Shown here: piece after piece, positions 31,507 through 39,989 of the stretch | How positions within the stretch are numbered: the first letter of the stretch is position 1 | Layout of the letters: every line of letters begins with the position of its first letter | DNA from: DATLSM01 sp035534175 | GTDB taxonomy: Bacteria > Actinomycetota > Thermoleophilia > Solirubrobacterales > 70-9 | Assembly (NCBI GenBank): GCA_035534175.1 | Contig: DATLSM010000007.1 | Coordinates: forward strand, 1-64,000 | Direction: 5' to 3' | Length of the DNA: 64,000 nucleotides | Translations under genes and position numbers: made by a program | The notes under the pieces: generated by a model | Seen by the model: the letters and a program-made list of their open reading frames with translations, nothing else | Told to the model about the DNA's origin: nothing | Database searches by the model: none

Positions 31507-34064
31507 GCCCCGCACATCTCGCGACGCACCAGCTCGGTGGCCTCCACCATCTCCGCTGCAGGGCCCTCGAAGAGCAGCTCGTCGTGAATCTGGAGCAGGA
31601 GACGGGTCCTCACCCCGGCCTCCTTCAGCGCCCGATGGCAACGAACCATCGCCACCTTGATGATGTCGGCGGCGGTTCCCTGGATCACCGTGTTGACGGC
31701 CAGCCGCTCGCCCAGGCGGCGGGTGCTGACGTTGCTCGAGCGCAGCTCGGGGATCGCCCGGCGGCGGCCCATCAGGGTCGTCACATATCCGTCGGCCTGG
31801 GCCCGCTCGACGACCTCCTCGCGGAAGGCACGGACCGCCGGGAAGCGCTCCAGGTAGCGCGCGACGAATTCCTCGCCGTCCTTGCGCGGAATGTTCAGCC
31901 GGTCGGCGAGGCCGAAACCGGTCAGCCCGTAGACGATGCCGAAGTTGACCATCTTCGCCTTCGAGCGCTGACCGACGTCGACCTCCTCGCGCGAGATCTC
32001 AAATACCTCGGCCGCCGTCGCGGCGTGAACGTCGTCGCCTGCCCGGAAGACCTCCTTCAGCACCTCCTCATCGGCGACCTCGGCCAGCACCCGCAGCTCC
32101 ACCTGGCTGTAGTCGGCGGAGAGCAGTCGGGCGCCGCGGTCGGCGACGAAGCAGGCGCGGACCGGGCGGCCCAGCTCGGTGCGGATCGGGATGTTCTGCA
32201 GGTTGGGATTCGTGCTGGAGAGGCGGCCGGTTGCGGCGGTGGTCTGGCTGAAGGTGGTGTGGATGCGGCCGGTATCGGGGTCGATTAGCTCGGGCAGCGA
32301 GTCGAGGTAGGTGTTCTTCAGCTTGCTCAGCTCGCGCCAGGACTCGATCTTCTCCACGATCGCGTGCTCCTCTCGGATCTGGGCGAGGACGCGAGCGTCG
32401 GTCGAGAAGCCGGTCTTGCCGCGCCGTTTGCGGCTCAGGCCCAGCTCTTCGAAGAGGACCTGGCCGACCTGCTGGGGGGAGCCGATCGTGAACTCGTGCC
32501 CGGCCAGCTCGAAGATCTCCTTCTCCAGGGTGGCGATCCGCTCGCCGAAGCCCGCACCGACCTCGGCCAGGCGCTTGGCATCGAGCTTCAGCCCCTCCCG
32601 CTCCATCGCCGCCAGCACGTGGACCAGCGGCAGCTCAACGTCGCGCAGCAGAGGCTCCAGCTCCAGCTCCCCGATGCGGGGCCGCTGGACCTCGGCGAGG
32701 GCGGCGACCAGACGGGCCTCCTCGGCTGGGTCAAGACCCGCCTCACCCTCTTCTCCCAGCGATAGCTGGCCACCCTGCGGGCCCTGCGCCTCGGGGTCCG
32801 CCTCAGCCGCGATGCCGATCCCCGCGTCGGCGGCCAGCTCGGTCAGCTGATAGGCCCGCCGCTGGGGCTCGATCAGGTAGGCGGCGATCATCGTGTCGTG
32901 GCCCAGCTCCAGCTCGACCCCCTGGCGAGCCGCCGCCGCGAGCAGCCCGTGGCGATCGCCGCCGAGCGACTTCGCGTCGTGGGCGAGGATCGGGTGGCCG
33001 GCCAGCGCCGACGCCAGCTGGTCCTGCGTCGCCTCTCCGGTGAGCACCCGCTCGCCGCCGACCGCGGCCCAGCGCCCGCCGTCGATCGCCAGGCTCAGAG
33101 GGCCCTCCGGCAGGTCGGCCGGAGTCCCCTCCACGGCCTCCACCTCCAGCTCGAGCTCGACGCTGCGACCGGGCACAGCCTCCCCTTCGGGCAGCGCTTC
33201 TTCCAGCCGCTCCATCACCGCTCGCAGCTCGAACTCGCGCATGAAGTCGCGCAGCACGCCCCGGTCGGGCTCGGCCGCCATCACCGCCCCCAGGTCGATA
33301 CCGGTCTCGATCCCGTCAATCACGGTCGCCAACCGCTTGGAGACCCGAGCGTCCTCGGCGTGCTCGACCAGGTTCTGCTTGCGCTTGGCCCCGGAGATCT
33401 CCGCCACGCTGGCCAGGACCTGCTCGAGCGAGCCGAATCGCTGCAGCAGCTGGGAGGCGGTTTTCTCCCCGATCCCCGGGACGCCCGGAATATTGTCGGA
33501 GGTGTCGCCTTTCAGCCCGATCAGATCGGGGACCAACTCCGGCGGCACCCCGTAGCGCTCGATCACCGTCTCGCGGTCATAGACCTTGGTCTCGGTTATC
33601 CCCCGCGATGTGCTCATCACCCGCACGCCCTCGCCGACCAGCTGGTAGACGTCCCGGTCCCCGGAGACGATCATCACCGCGATCCCCTCCTGCCGCGCCT
33701 GCCTGGCCAGCGAGGCGATCAGATCGTCTGCCTCATAGCCCTCGACCCTGACGTTGGCGTAGCCGAACGCCTCGACCAGGGGCATCAGATGTGGCCACTG
33801 CTCAGAGAGAAGAGAGGGACGCGGCGGGCGCTGCGCCTTGTAGAGGTCATAGGTCACCTCCCGCCCCGACATCCCGGCGTCCCAGGCAACGATCACCCCC
33901 GCCGGTCGGTGCTCGGCGACGATTTTGACCAGCATCGAGGCAAGCCCGTAGATCGCGTTGGTCGGCCGCCCGTCGCTGGTCCCGATCGACTCCGGCAGGG
34001 CGAAGAACGCCCGGTAGGCGAGCGAGTTCCCGTCGATCAGGAAGAGCTCGCTCTCCTCGCCCAC
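31440..34064 (-). CDS. polA: DNA polymerase I, apparently lacking proofreading
   Basis: The 874-aa enzyme has an N-terminal 5'-3' exonuclease (FLIDGNSLAYRAFFAL; VRVEGYEADDLIASLA; SDNIPGVPGIGEKTA), a central 3'-5' exonuclease-like domain (about 300-455) and a C-terminal polymerase with motif A LSADYSQVELR, motif B RSKAKMVNFGIVYG and motif C LLQIHDELLFE. In the central domain the ExoI position reads AIDGGRW, lacking the DxE pair, so proofreading is probably inactive, as in Taq. The start is GTG 34064; its G is shared with the preceding gene's TAG (TAGTG). Confidence 0.95.
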   Translation of the reverse strand: MGEESELFLIDGNSLAYRAFFALPESIGTSDGRPTNAIYGLASMLVKIVAEHRPAGVIVAWDAGMSGREVTYDLYKAQRPPRPSLLSEQWPHLMPLVEAFGYANVRVEGYEADDLIASLARQARQEGIAVMIVSGDRDVYQLVGEGVRVMSTSRGITETKVYDRETVIERYGVPPELVPDLIGLKGDTSDNIPGVPGIGEKTASQLLQRFGSLEQVLASVAEISGAKRKQNLVEHAEDARVSKRLATVIDGIETGIDLGAVMAAEPDRGVLRDFMREFELRAVMERLEEALPEGEAVPGRSVELELEVEAVEGTPADLPEGPLSLAIDGGRWAAVGGERVLTGEATQDQLASALAGHPILAHDAKSLGGDRHGLLAAAARQGVELELGHDTMIAAYLIEPQRRAYQLTELAADAGIGIAAEADPEAQGPQGGQLSLGEEGEAGLDPAEEARLVAALAEVQRPRIGELELEPLLRDVELPLVHVLAAMEREGLKLDAKRLAEVGAGFGERIATLEKEIFELAGHEFTIGSPQQVGQVLFEELGLSRKRRGKTGFSTDARVLAQIREEHAIVEKIESWRELSKLKNTYLDSLPELIDPDTGRIHTTFSQTTAATGRLSSTNPNLQNIPIRTELGRPVRACFVADRGARLLSADYSQVELRVLAEVADEEVLKEVFRAGDDVHAATAAEVFEISREEVDVGQRSKAKMVNFGIVYGLTGFGLADRLNIPRKDGEEFVARYLERFPAVRAFREEVVERAQADGYVTTLMGRRRAIPELRSSNVSTRRLGERLAVNTVIQGTAADIIKVAMVRCHRALKEAGVRTRLLLQIHDELLFEGPAAEMVEATELVRREMCGAYELDPPLEVEVGIGRDWLEAK

Positions 34065-34495
34065 TACTGCAGCAGCTCCGGTGGCAGCGTCTCGGGGGGA
34101 ACCTCGCGAACGTAGAAGCGGCTGCGACCGATCTCATCGTCGCCAACGCCGATCACAACCGCGTGCGGGCCGACGGTGGAGAACACCAGGTTGGTGCCCA
34201 AGGAGACGACTATCCGCTGATCGGCGCCCTCGACGCTGCCGGGAGGGCGGCCGGCCTCGAACTCCATCGTGAACTCATCGCCGATCACCTCGCCGTCGGG
34301 CCCCTGAACGTGGAGCGAGAGCTGGTGGCGGTGGTTGGTCTCGTTCCAGGGCACATCGACAGCGAGGGCGATGCTGAAGGCGTATTCCTGCGGCAGCGAG
34401 GGCAGGCGCAACTCGTTCCATCCAGCGCCGAGGGCGTAGATCTTGCCGTTGATCGCCTCGCTGGAGTCGGCGAGGATGAGGAATCCAAGGTTCAT
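34064..34495 (-). CDS. DUF6941-like beta-rich protein of unknown function
   Basis: The 143-aa soluble protein starts MNLGFLILADSSEAINGKIY and is mostly beta strands (AFSIALAVDVPWNET, HQLSLHVQGPDGEVI, RIVVSLGTNLVFSTVGPHAVVIGV), resembling the DUF6941 family (assignment from memory). The function of that family is unknown. The ATG is at 34495. Its stop shares one base with the polA start, so polA translation should depend on it. It is divergent from the malic enzyme gene (84 nt). Confidence 0.6.
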   Translation of the reverse strand: MNLGFLILADSSEAINGKIYALGAGWNELRLPSLPQEYAFSIALAVDVPWNETNHRHQLSLHVQGPDGEVIGDEFTMEFEAGRPPGSVEGADQRIVVSLGTNLVFSTVGPHAVVIGVGDDEIGRSRFYVREVPPETLPPELLQ

Positions 34496-34523
34496 CGGTG
34501 CCCCGATCCTAGTTCGTACAGGC

Positions 34524-34547
34524 GCCGCCGCCGCGGGCGGGCGCGAG
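34524..34547. repeat. 24-bp GC-rich repeat, copy 1
   Basis: A 24-bp sequence starting GCCGCCGCCGCGGGCGGG and ending GCGAG. It recurs at 51693-51716 with a single mismatch (position 19, C here and A there). Both copies sit just upstream of a minus-strand gene start. Confidence 0.4.
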
Positions 34548-34556
34548 CGGGCGGGG

Positions 34557-34569
34557 CGAATCTGATTCG
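34557..34569. promoter_or_regulatory. 13-bp palindrome before the malic enzyme gene
   Basis: CGAATC-T-GATTCG is a perfect 6-bp inverted repeat centred 17 nt upstream of the ATG at 34580, where an operator would block initiation. The following GATAGCCGCTGAT also occurs directly before the tsaD start. Confidence 0.35.
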
Positions 34570-34579
34570 ATAGCCGCTG

Positions 34580-36046
34580 ATGCCAGTCAGCGCGCAATAC
34601 AGCGTCACGATCCGGGTCGAGCTCGACGCCCGACAGGAGCCGCTGGGGAAACTGACCGCCGCGATCGCCACGGCGGGAGGCCAGCTCCAGGGGGTTGACC
34701 TGGTCCCCGGCGCCGGCCCGGAGGGCAAGCGCGTGCGGGAGTTCACGATCGACGCGGCCGACCGCGAGCACTGGGAGAAGATTCTTCGGGCGATCGGCTC
34801 CACCCGCGGCGCCAGGGTGCTCGATTACGTCGACCGCACGATGCAGATGCACCGCGGCGGCAAGATCGAGCTGCACAACAAGTACCCGCTGAAGACGCGC
34901 GACGACCTCTCGATGGCCTACACCCCCGGCGTCGCCCGGGTCTGCCAGGACATCCATGCCGACCGCGCCAAGGCCTTCGAGTACACGATCAAGAAGAACA
35001 CGGTCGCCATCGTCTCCGACGGCAGCGCGGTGCTCGGCCTGGGCAACATCGGGCCCGAGGCGGCGATGCCGGTGATGGAGGGCAAGGCGATGCTGTTCAA
35101 AGAGTTCGCCGCGGTCGACGCCTTTCCGATCTGCCTCGATACCCAGGACGCCGACGAGATCGTCAAGGCGGTGGAGCTGATCGCCCCGACCTTCGGCGGC
35201 ATCAACCTGGAGGACATCTCCGCTCCGCGCTGCTTCGAGATCGAGGACCGGTTGAAGGAGTCGATCGACATCCCGGTCTTCCACGATGACCAGCACGGCA
35301 CCGCGGTGGTGACGATGGCGGCGCTGTTCAACGCTCTGAAGATCGTCGGCAAGCCGATCGACGAGCTTCGGGTGCTGGTGGTCGGGCTGGGCGCAGCCGG
35401 CGTCGCGGTGACCAAGATGATGCTCGCCTTGGGGGTCACCCACATCGTCGGATGCGACCGACGGGGGGCGCTCTCGACCGAGCGCGAGGACTACGTCTCC
35501 GGCGAGATGAGCCCGATCAAGCGCTGGTACGCCGAGAACTCGAACCCCGGCAAGGTCTCCGGCCAGCCGGCGGACGCGATCGAGGGGATGGATCTGTTCA
35601 TCGGCCTCTCCGGACCGGGGATCATCCCGGCCGAGGCGCTGGCCAAGATGAACGACGATGCGATCGTCTTCGCCATGGCCAACCCCAACCCCGAGGTGAT
35701 GCCCGAGGACGCCGCCCAATACGTGCGGATCATGGCCACCGGGCGCTCGGACTACCCCAACCAGATCAACAATGTGCTCTGCTTTCCCGGCATCTTCCGC
35801 GGCGCCCTGGACGCCGGCGCACCGCGCATCACCGAGGAGATGAAGCTCGCGGCGGCCAAGGGGATCGCCGAGGTTGTCAGCGCGGAGGACCTCTCGGAGG
35901 ACTACATCATCCCCAGCGTCTTCAACCGCGAGGTCGCGCCGAAAGTGGCCGAAGCGGTGGTGGCGGAGGCCAAGAGCGCCGGCCTGGCCCGCTTCAGCGA
36001 GGAGACCGGGACCTTCTCCACCGTCGAGGTGGCGCCCCGATCGTGA
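34580..36046 (+). CDS. NAD-dependent malic enzyme with N-terminal ACT domain
   Basis: The 488-aa enzyme oxidatively decarboxylates malate to pyruvate. An ACT-like regulatory domain (about residues 1-80; SVTIRVELDARQEPLGKLTAAI) precedes the malic-enzyme core: SMAYTPGVARVCQDI, the catalytic Lys segment GNIGPEAAMPVMEGKAMLFKEF, metal-binding INLEDISAPRCFEIE and FHDDQHGTAVV, then the Rossmann VLVVGLGAAGVAVTKM. The ACT domain implies control by an amino acid or similar ligand. The stop overlaps the next gene's GTG (GTGA). Confidence 0.93.
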   Translation: MPVSAQYSVTIRVELDARQEPLGKLTAAIATAGGQLQGVDLVPGAGPEGKRVREFTIDAADREHWEKILRAIGSTRGARVLDYVDRTMQMHRGGKIELHNKYPLKTRDDLSMAYTPGVARVCQDIHADRAKAFEYTIKKNTVAIVSDGSAVLGLGNIGPEAAMPVMEGKAMLFKEFAAVDAFPICLDTQDADEIVKAVELIAPTFGGINLEDISAPRCFEIEDRLKESIDIPVFHDDQHGTAVVTMAALFNALKIVGKPIDELRVLVVGLGAAGVAVTKMMLALGVTHIVGCDRRGALSTEREDYVSGEMSPIKRWYAENSNPGKVSGQPADAIEGMDLFIGLSGPGIIPAEALAKMNDDAIVFAMANPNPEVMPEDAAQYVRIMATGRSDYPNQINNVLCFPGIFRGALDAGAPRITEEMKLAAAKGIAEVVSAEDLSEDYIIPSVFNREVAPKVAEAVVAEAKSAGLARFSEETGTFSTVEVAPRS

Positions 36047-36948
36047 AGGTCCTCCTCAGCGGAGCCAGCGGCTTCATTGGGCGGGCGTTGTGCGACGCGC
36101 TGCTGATCCGGAGCGAGGAGGTAGTGGGGCTGACACGCAACCCCGAGCGAGCGCGCGACACCGACCCGAGGGTCGCCTGGCACGCATGGGAGCCGACCCT
36201 AGAACGGCCTCCAGCCGCGGCCTTCAGCGGCGTCGACGGGGTCATCAACCTGCTGGGGGAGAAGATCAACCAGCGCTGGACCGAGACGGCCAAGCGCCGG
36301 ATCATGGCCAGCCGGCGCAGCGGAACCCACAACCTGGTGGCAGCGATCGCCTCGCTGGAGCACAAGCCGGCGGTGCTGGTCAGCCAGTCGGCGATCGGCT
36401 ACTACGGCAACCGGGGCGCGACGATCGTCGACGAGTCCTCGGCTGCCGGCGACGGCTTCGCCGCGGAGGTGACTGAGGAGTGGGAGAAGGCCGCGCGGGA
36501 GATCGAGAGCGTGGGCCTGCGCCTGGTCGTGGTCCGCACCGGGCACGTGCTCGACAGCGGCGGCGGGATGCTCGCTCAACTGCTGAGGCCGTTCAGGTTC
36601 GGCGTCGGGGGGCCGATCGCGGGCGGCGGACAGTACATGTCCTGGATCCACATCGAGGACGAGGTCGGGATCCTGCTCTGGGCGCTGGAGGACAAGCGGG
36701 TGAGCGGCGTCCTCAACGCCACGGCCCCCAACCCGGTCACCAACCGCGAGCTGTCGGAGGCGCTGGGGCGCGCCCTGGGACGGCCCGCCGTGATCCCGGT
36801 GCCCGGGCTCGCGCTCGATCTGATCTTCGGAAGGGAGTTCGCAGCGGTCCTGAAGGGGGGCCAGCGGGCGCTGCCGCGGCGGGCGCTGGACCTGGGGTAT
36901 GAGTTCCAGCATCCGGATCTGGAAGAGGCGCTCGCCGATCTGCTCTAG
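36043..36948 (+). CDS. TIGR01777-family epimerase (YfcH-like SDR)
   Basis: From GTG 36043 the 301-aa protein begins MKVLLSGASGFIGRALCDAL (extended SDR NAD(P)-binding GxSGFIG) and has the family segments INLLGEKINQRWTETAKRRI, SQSAIGYYGNRG, RTGHVLDSGGGML, YMSWIHIEDEVG and a C-terminal DUF1731-type domain (REFAAVLKGGQRALPRRALDLGYEFQHPDLEEAL). Substrate unknown. The start overlaps the malic enzyme stop by 4 nt; the stop overlaps the convergent lipoprotein gene by 4 nt. Confidence 0.88.
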   Translation: MKVLLSGASGFIGRALCDALLIRSEEVVGLTRNPERARDTDPRVAWHAWEPTLERPPAAAFSGVDGVINLLGEKINQRWTETAKRRIMASRRSGTHNLVAAIASLEHKPAVLVSQSAIGYYGNRGATIVDESSAAGDGFAAEVTEEWEKAAREIESVGLRLVVVRTGHVLDSGGGMLAQLLRPFRFGVGGPIAGGGQYMSWIHIEDEVGILLWALEDKRVSGVLNATAPNPVTNRELSEALGRALGRPAVIPVPGLALDLIFGREFAAVLKGGQRALPRRALDLGYEFQHPDLEEALADLL

Positions 36949-37439
36949 GCAGGGGACCGGGTCCTGCGCAAGGCTGCCTGCACCGCAGCTCGGGAGGCAG
37001 AGCTGGACTCTTCGATCGCGCGTAGGAGACGCGCCATTGAGGTTGCGCCCGAGCTTGCTGTGATCCAGGGGATGCCGGCGGTTTGGAGGATCGGGCGGGA
37101 GAAGCGGCTGGCCGCGGGGTCGGGCGCTTCGATGAAGCCGATGGCGGTCGAGTCCTCGCTGGCTCGGCGGGCGTCGGCTCCTATCGCGGTGAGGCTCAGC
37201 TTGCCTCCCGGGCGTGGTCTCGAGAGGCAGACGGTGCGGACGTGGAACGCGCCGGCCCTGCCGCCGCTGCGAGCCAGCTGCGCTCGGGCACCGGCGCAGA
37301 GCGGAGGCGTCACGTAGGCAGAGACGGTCGCCCCGCGCGCCACTCCCCCTCCCGCTCCCCCGCATCCGGCGAGCGCCGCGGCGCTGGCGCAGAACAGTGT
37401 GGCGGCCCTGAGACTCCTTTCAGCATCAGCGCGGCGCAC
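36945..37439 (-). CDS. lipoprotein resembling a truncated periplasmic binding protein
   Basis: The 164-aa product has a lipobox (AALAG-C, Cys about residue 26), a Gly/Ala spacer and a domain resembling the first lobe of branched-chain amino acid-binding proteins (AIGADARRASEDSTAIGFIE, FSRPILQTAGIPWITASSGATSMARLLRAI). The rest of the two-lobed fold is missing, so it either is a decayed binding protein or a short family of its own. The start is GTG 37439; TATGAT lies 8 nt upstream with no Shine-Dalgarno. Confidence 0.6.
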   Translation of the reverse strand: MRRADAERSLRAATLFCASAAALAGCGGAGGGVARGATVSAYVTPPLCAGARAQLARSGGRAGAFHVRTVCLSRPRPGGKLSLTAIGADARRASEDSTAIGFIEAPDPAASRFSRPILQTAGIPWITASSGATSMARLLRAIEESSSASRAAVQAALRRTRSPA

Positions 37440-37447
37440 GGGCGGCG

Positions 37448-37457
37448 ATCATAGACT
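37448..37457. promoter_or_regulatory. overlapping divergent -10 boxes
   Basis: ATCATAGACT reads TAGACT on the plus strand (37452-37457; 8 nt before GTG 37466) and TATGAT on the minus strand (37448-37453; 8 nt before GTG 37439). The two -10 hexamers share TA, so only one polymerase can bind at a time. Confidence 0.5.
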
Positions 37458-37465
37458 CGAGCCCA

Positions 37466-37753
37466 GTGCGAATCGGCGTGCTGTCAGCGGGAGGCGACTG
37501 TCCCGGGCTGAACGCCGCGATCCGGGCGCTCGCCCGGGCGGTGATCGAGAACGGCGACGAGGCCCTGGGCATCCGGCGCGGCTATCGCGGCCTGGCCGAG
37601 GGCGACTTCATGCCGCTGGACCGTCGCGCGGTGGCCAGCATTCTCCCCCTCGGGGAACGATCCTCAGCACCTCCAGCTTCGAGCCGATCCGAGACTCACC
37701 CGAAGCGGGTCGACCTCGGGATGCTGGAGATCGCCAAGCGGTTCTGCGGCTAG
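37466..37753 (+). pseudogene. 6-phosphofructokinase remnant: both ends kept, core deleted
   Basis: Residues 1-62 (MRIGVLSAGGDCPGLNAAIR ... RRAVASILPLG) are the N-terminus of an ATP/PPi-dependent phosphofructokinase. The family then continues GGTILSTSSFEPIRDS, but here that is in the +1 frame (one G short at about 37655). The last residues PKRVDLGMLEIAKRF resemble the C-terminal end of the same family. About 250 residues of the middle, with the catalytic GGDDT/substrate sites, are gone, so it cannot be active. The promoter-like TAGACT upstream is still intact. Confidence 0.75.
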
Positions 37754-37911
37754 GTCGCGGAGGACTGGGAGCTCGTCTGGGAGCGGCGGATGCCGGCACC
37801 GATCAGCAACACGGTGAAGAAGACCAGGCCGGCCACCGGGCCGCCCTGGCCCATGGCGTAGGAAACGATCATCGCGGCGAGGGCCAGGAAGAGGGTGACG
37901 ACGAGTCCCAT
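37750..37911 (-). CDS. 53-aa membrane protein downstream of trpA
   Basis: A short gene: ATG 37911, TAG 37750-37752, product MGLVVTLFLALAAMIVSYAM followed by GQGGPVAGLVFFTVLLIGAG and a polar RRSQTSSQSSAT tail. Two hydrophobic helices joined by a Gly-rich turn. It begins 12 nt after the trpA stop, with AGGA about 9 nt upstream, so it is probably the last gene of the trp message. Its stop lies opposite the end of the phosphofructokinase remnant. No family recognised. Confidence 0.55.
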   Translation of the reverse strand: MGLVVTLFLALAAMIVSYAMGQGGPVAGLVFFTVLLIGAGIRRSQTSSQSSAT

Positions 37912-37923
37912 GCGGCGCCGATC

Positions 37924-38727
37924 CTAGCTTGCGAGGGCGACGCGCGTCTCGCGCAGGAAGGCCGCGACCGCAATTGCAGCCTTCTCGGCCGAACCGGCCT
38001 CGCCGGCGGCTCGAACCAGGCGGCTGCCGACTATCACCCCGTCGGCCAGCGCTCCCACCTGCGCGGCCTGTCGAGGCGTGCCGATGCCGAAGCCGACCGC
38101 GACGGGGACCTGGGCCCCGGCCCTGGTCGCCGTGATCAGCTCGGCCAGACCCTGGGGAAGCTCCTCCCGCTCTCCCGTCGTCCCCAGGCTGGTGACGAGG
38201 TAGACGAAGCCGGCGGCGGCGGCGCAGATTGCGGCGCGGCGCTCGGGCGGGGTAGTCGGTGCCACCAGCGGGACCAGGGCCAGCCCCGCGGCGTCAAAGC
38301 CCCCGCGCAGCTCCTCGGCCTCCTCCAGCGGCAGATCGGGGACGATCACCCCGGCGGCTCCCGCCTCGGCGGCGCGGCGCGCGAACTCGGCCGCCCCCCC
38401 GTGCGCCAGCACCATGTTGGTGTAGACCATGAGGACGACCGGCACCCGGTGGGCGACCGAGTCGCAGACCTCCAGGGCACTGCCCAGGGTGGCCCCAGCC
38501 TCCAGCGCCGCGGTGGCGGCGGCGTGAATCGTCGGCCCGTCGGCGAGCGGGTCGGAGAACGGCACGCCGAGCTCGATCAAATCGGCGCCGGAGTCAGCGT
38601 AGGCGGCGGCGATCGCCAGCGATGACTCAAGATCGGGGAAGCCGGCCATCATGTAGGGCATCAGCGCCGCGCGGCCCTCCTCGCCGGCGAGCTTGAAGGC
38701 AGCCTCGATTCGCTCCTCGCCCCTCAC
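37924..38727 (-). CDS. trpA: tryptophan synthase alpha chain
   Basis: The 267-aa TIM barrel cleaves indole-3-glycerol phosphate. Catalytic residues: Glu in DLIELGVPFSDPLADGP (also the second catalytic Asp) and the mobile-loop region GVIVPDLPLEEAEEL; phosphate site VAVGFGIGTPRQA. The start is GTG 38727, overlapping the trpB stop by 4 nt, consistent with the alpha2beta2 enzyme being made from coupled genes. Confidence 0.96.
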   Translation of the reverse strand: MRGEERIEAAFKLAGEEGRAALMPYMMAGFPDLESSLAIAAAYADSGADLIELGVPFSDPLADGPTIHAAATAALEAGATLGSALEVCDSVAHRVPVVLMVYTNMVLAHGGAAEFARRAAEAGAAGVIVPDLPLEEAEELRGGFDAAGLALVPLVAPTTPPERRAAICAAAAGFVYLVTSLGTTGEREELPQGLAELITATRAGAQVPVAVGFGIGTPRQAAQVGALADGVIVGSRLVRAAGEAGSAEKAAIAVAAFLRETRVALAS

Positions 38728-39935
38728 CCCTCGGCTCCCCTGCCGCCCGTGAGCTCGATCACCTCGGCGAGATCCTTGTCACCACGCCCGCTCAGACAGA
38801 GGACGTCGTAGCCCTCCCCACCGCCGTTTTCCAGCAGCCAGGCGATCGCGTGGGCGGACTCCAGCGCCGGGATGATCCCCTCCAGGCGGGAGAGCTCGGC
38901 GAAGGCGGCGAGGGCCTGCTCGTCGGTGACCGCGAAGTAAGCGGCCCGGCCGGTGTCGCGCAGTTGGGCGTGCTCGGGACCCACACCCGGGTAGTCAAGT
39001 CCAGCCGAGACCGAATGGGCCTCGAGGATCTGCCCCTCCTCGTCGGCCAGCACCGAGGAGAGCGAGCCGTGCAGGACGCCGGCGCTGCCGGCCAGCAGCG
39101 AGGCGCCGTGGCGGCCGCTATCAATCCCCTCCCCGCCCGCCTCAACACCGATCAGCCGGACCCCCTCGTCGGCGAGGAACGGGGTGAAGATCCCGATCGA
39201 GTTGGAGCCACCGCCGACGCAGGCCACGACGCGCGCCGGCAGAGTCCCCTCGGCGGCAAGAGCCTGCTCGCGCGCCTCCTCACCGATCACCCGCTGCAGG
39301 TCGCGGACCAGCGCCGGGAAGGGCGCGGGCCCGACCGCCGAGCCGATCACGTAGTGGGTCGTTCCGACATTGGCGACCCAGTCGCGGATCGCGGCGCTGA
39401 CCGCCTCCTTCAGGGTGCGGGCGCCGGCCTGGACCGGTGCGACCCTCGCTCCTAGCAGCCGCATCCGGTCGACGTTGGGCGCCTGGCGGCGGATGTCCTC
39501 GCTCCCCATGTATACGACGCACTCCAGTCCGAGCAGGGCACAGGCGGTCGCCGTCGCCACGCCGTGCTGCCCGGCGCCGGTCTCGGCGATCACCCTTGGC
39601 TTGCCCATCCGCTGGGCGAGCAGCGCCTGGCCCAGCGCGTTGTTGATCTTGTGGGCCCCGGTGTGGGCTAGGTCCTCCCGCTTGAGGTAGACGGTGCGCC
39701 CGGCCCGCCTGGAGAGACTCTCGGCCCGGTACAGCGGCGTCGGACGACCGACGAAATCGCGCTGCAGTAGGGCGAGCCGGCGACAGAACCCCTGGTCCTC
39801 GCGCGCCTGGATCCAGGCTTCGGTCAGCTCCTCGAGGGCGGGGATCAGCGTCTCGGGCACATAGGCGCCCCCGTAGGGGCCATAGCGTCGCGGCAGATCC
39901 GCCCGCCTGCTCTGCTCTTGCTCCCCGGCGCTCAT
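38724..39935 (-). CDS. trpB: tryptophan synthase beta chain
   Basis: The 403-aa PLP enzyme condenses indole with serine. Schiff-base lysine in HTGAHKINNALGQ, PLP-phosphate loop CVGGGSNSIGIF, catalytic Glu in IAETGAGQHGVATA, and the C-terminal SGRGDKDL. It has the standard TrpB1 length. The start is ATG 39935, in a segment resembling the one before tsaD. trpF is 54 nt upstream. Confidence 0.96.
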   Translation of the reverse strand: MSAGEQEQSRRADLPRRYGPYGGAYVPETLIPALEELTEAWIQAREDQGFCRRLALLQRDFVGRPTPLYRAESLSRRAGRTVYLKREDLAHTGAHKINNALGQALLAQRMGKPRVIAETGAGQHGVATATACALLGLECVVYMGSEDIRRQAPNVDRMRLLGARVAPVQAGARTLKEAVSAAIRDWVANVGTTHYVIGSAVGPAPFPALVRDLQRVIGEEAREQALAAEGTLPARVVACVGGGSNSIGIFTPFLADEGVRLIGVEAGGEGIDSGRHGASLLAGSAGVLHGSLSSVLADEEGQILEAHSVSAGLDYPGVGPEHAQLRDTGRAAYFAVTDEQALAAFAELSRLEGIIPALESAHAIAWLLENGGGEGYDVLCLSGRGDKDLAEVIELTGGRGAEG

Positions 39936-39989
39936 GATCGCTGGCTACCTCGCTCTCTCCCTACCGCGCCAGGCGCGGGCGGTGAGCCT

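Noticed and set aside
36945..37911. Integration site or mobile element around the pfk remnant
   Set aside because: No transposase, tRNA, terminal inverted repeats or composition shift; the damage looks like simple deletion.
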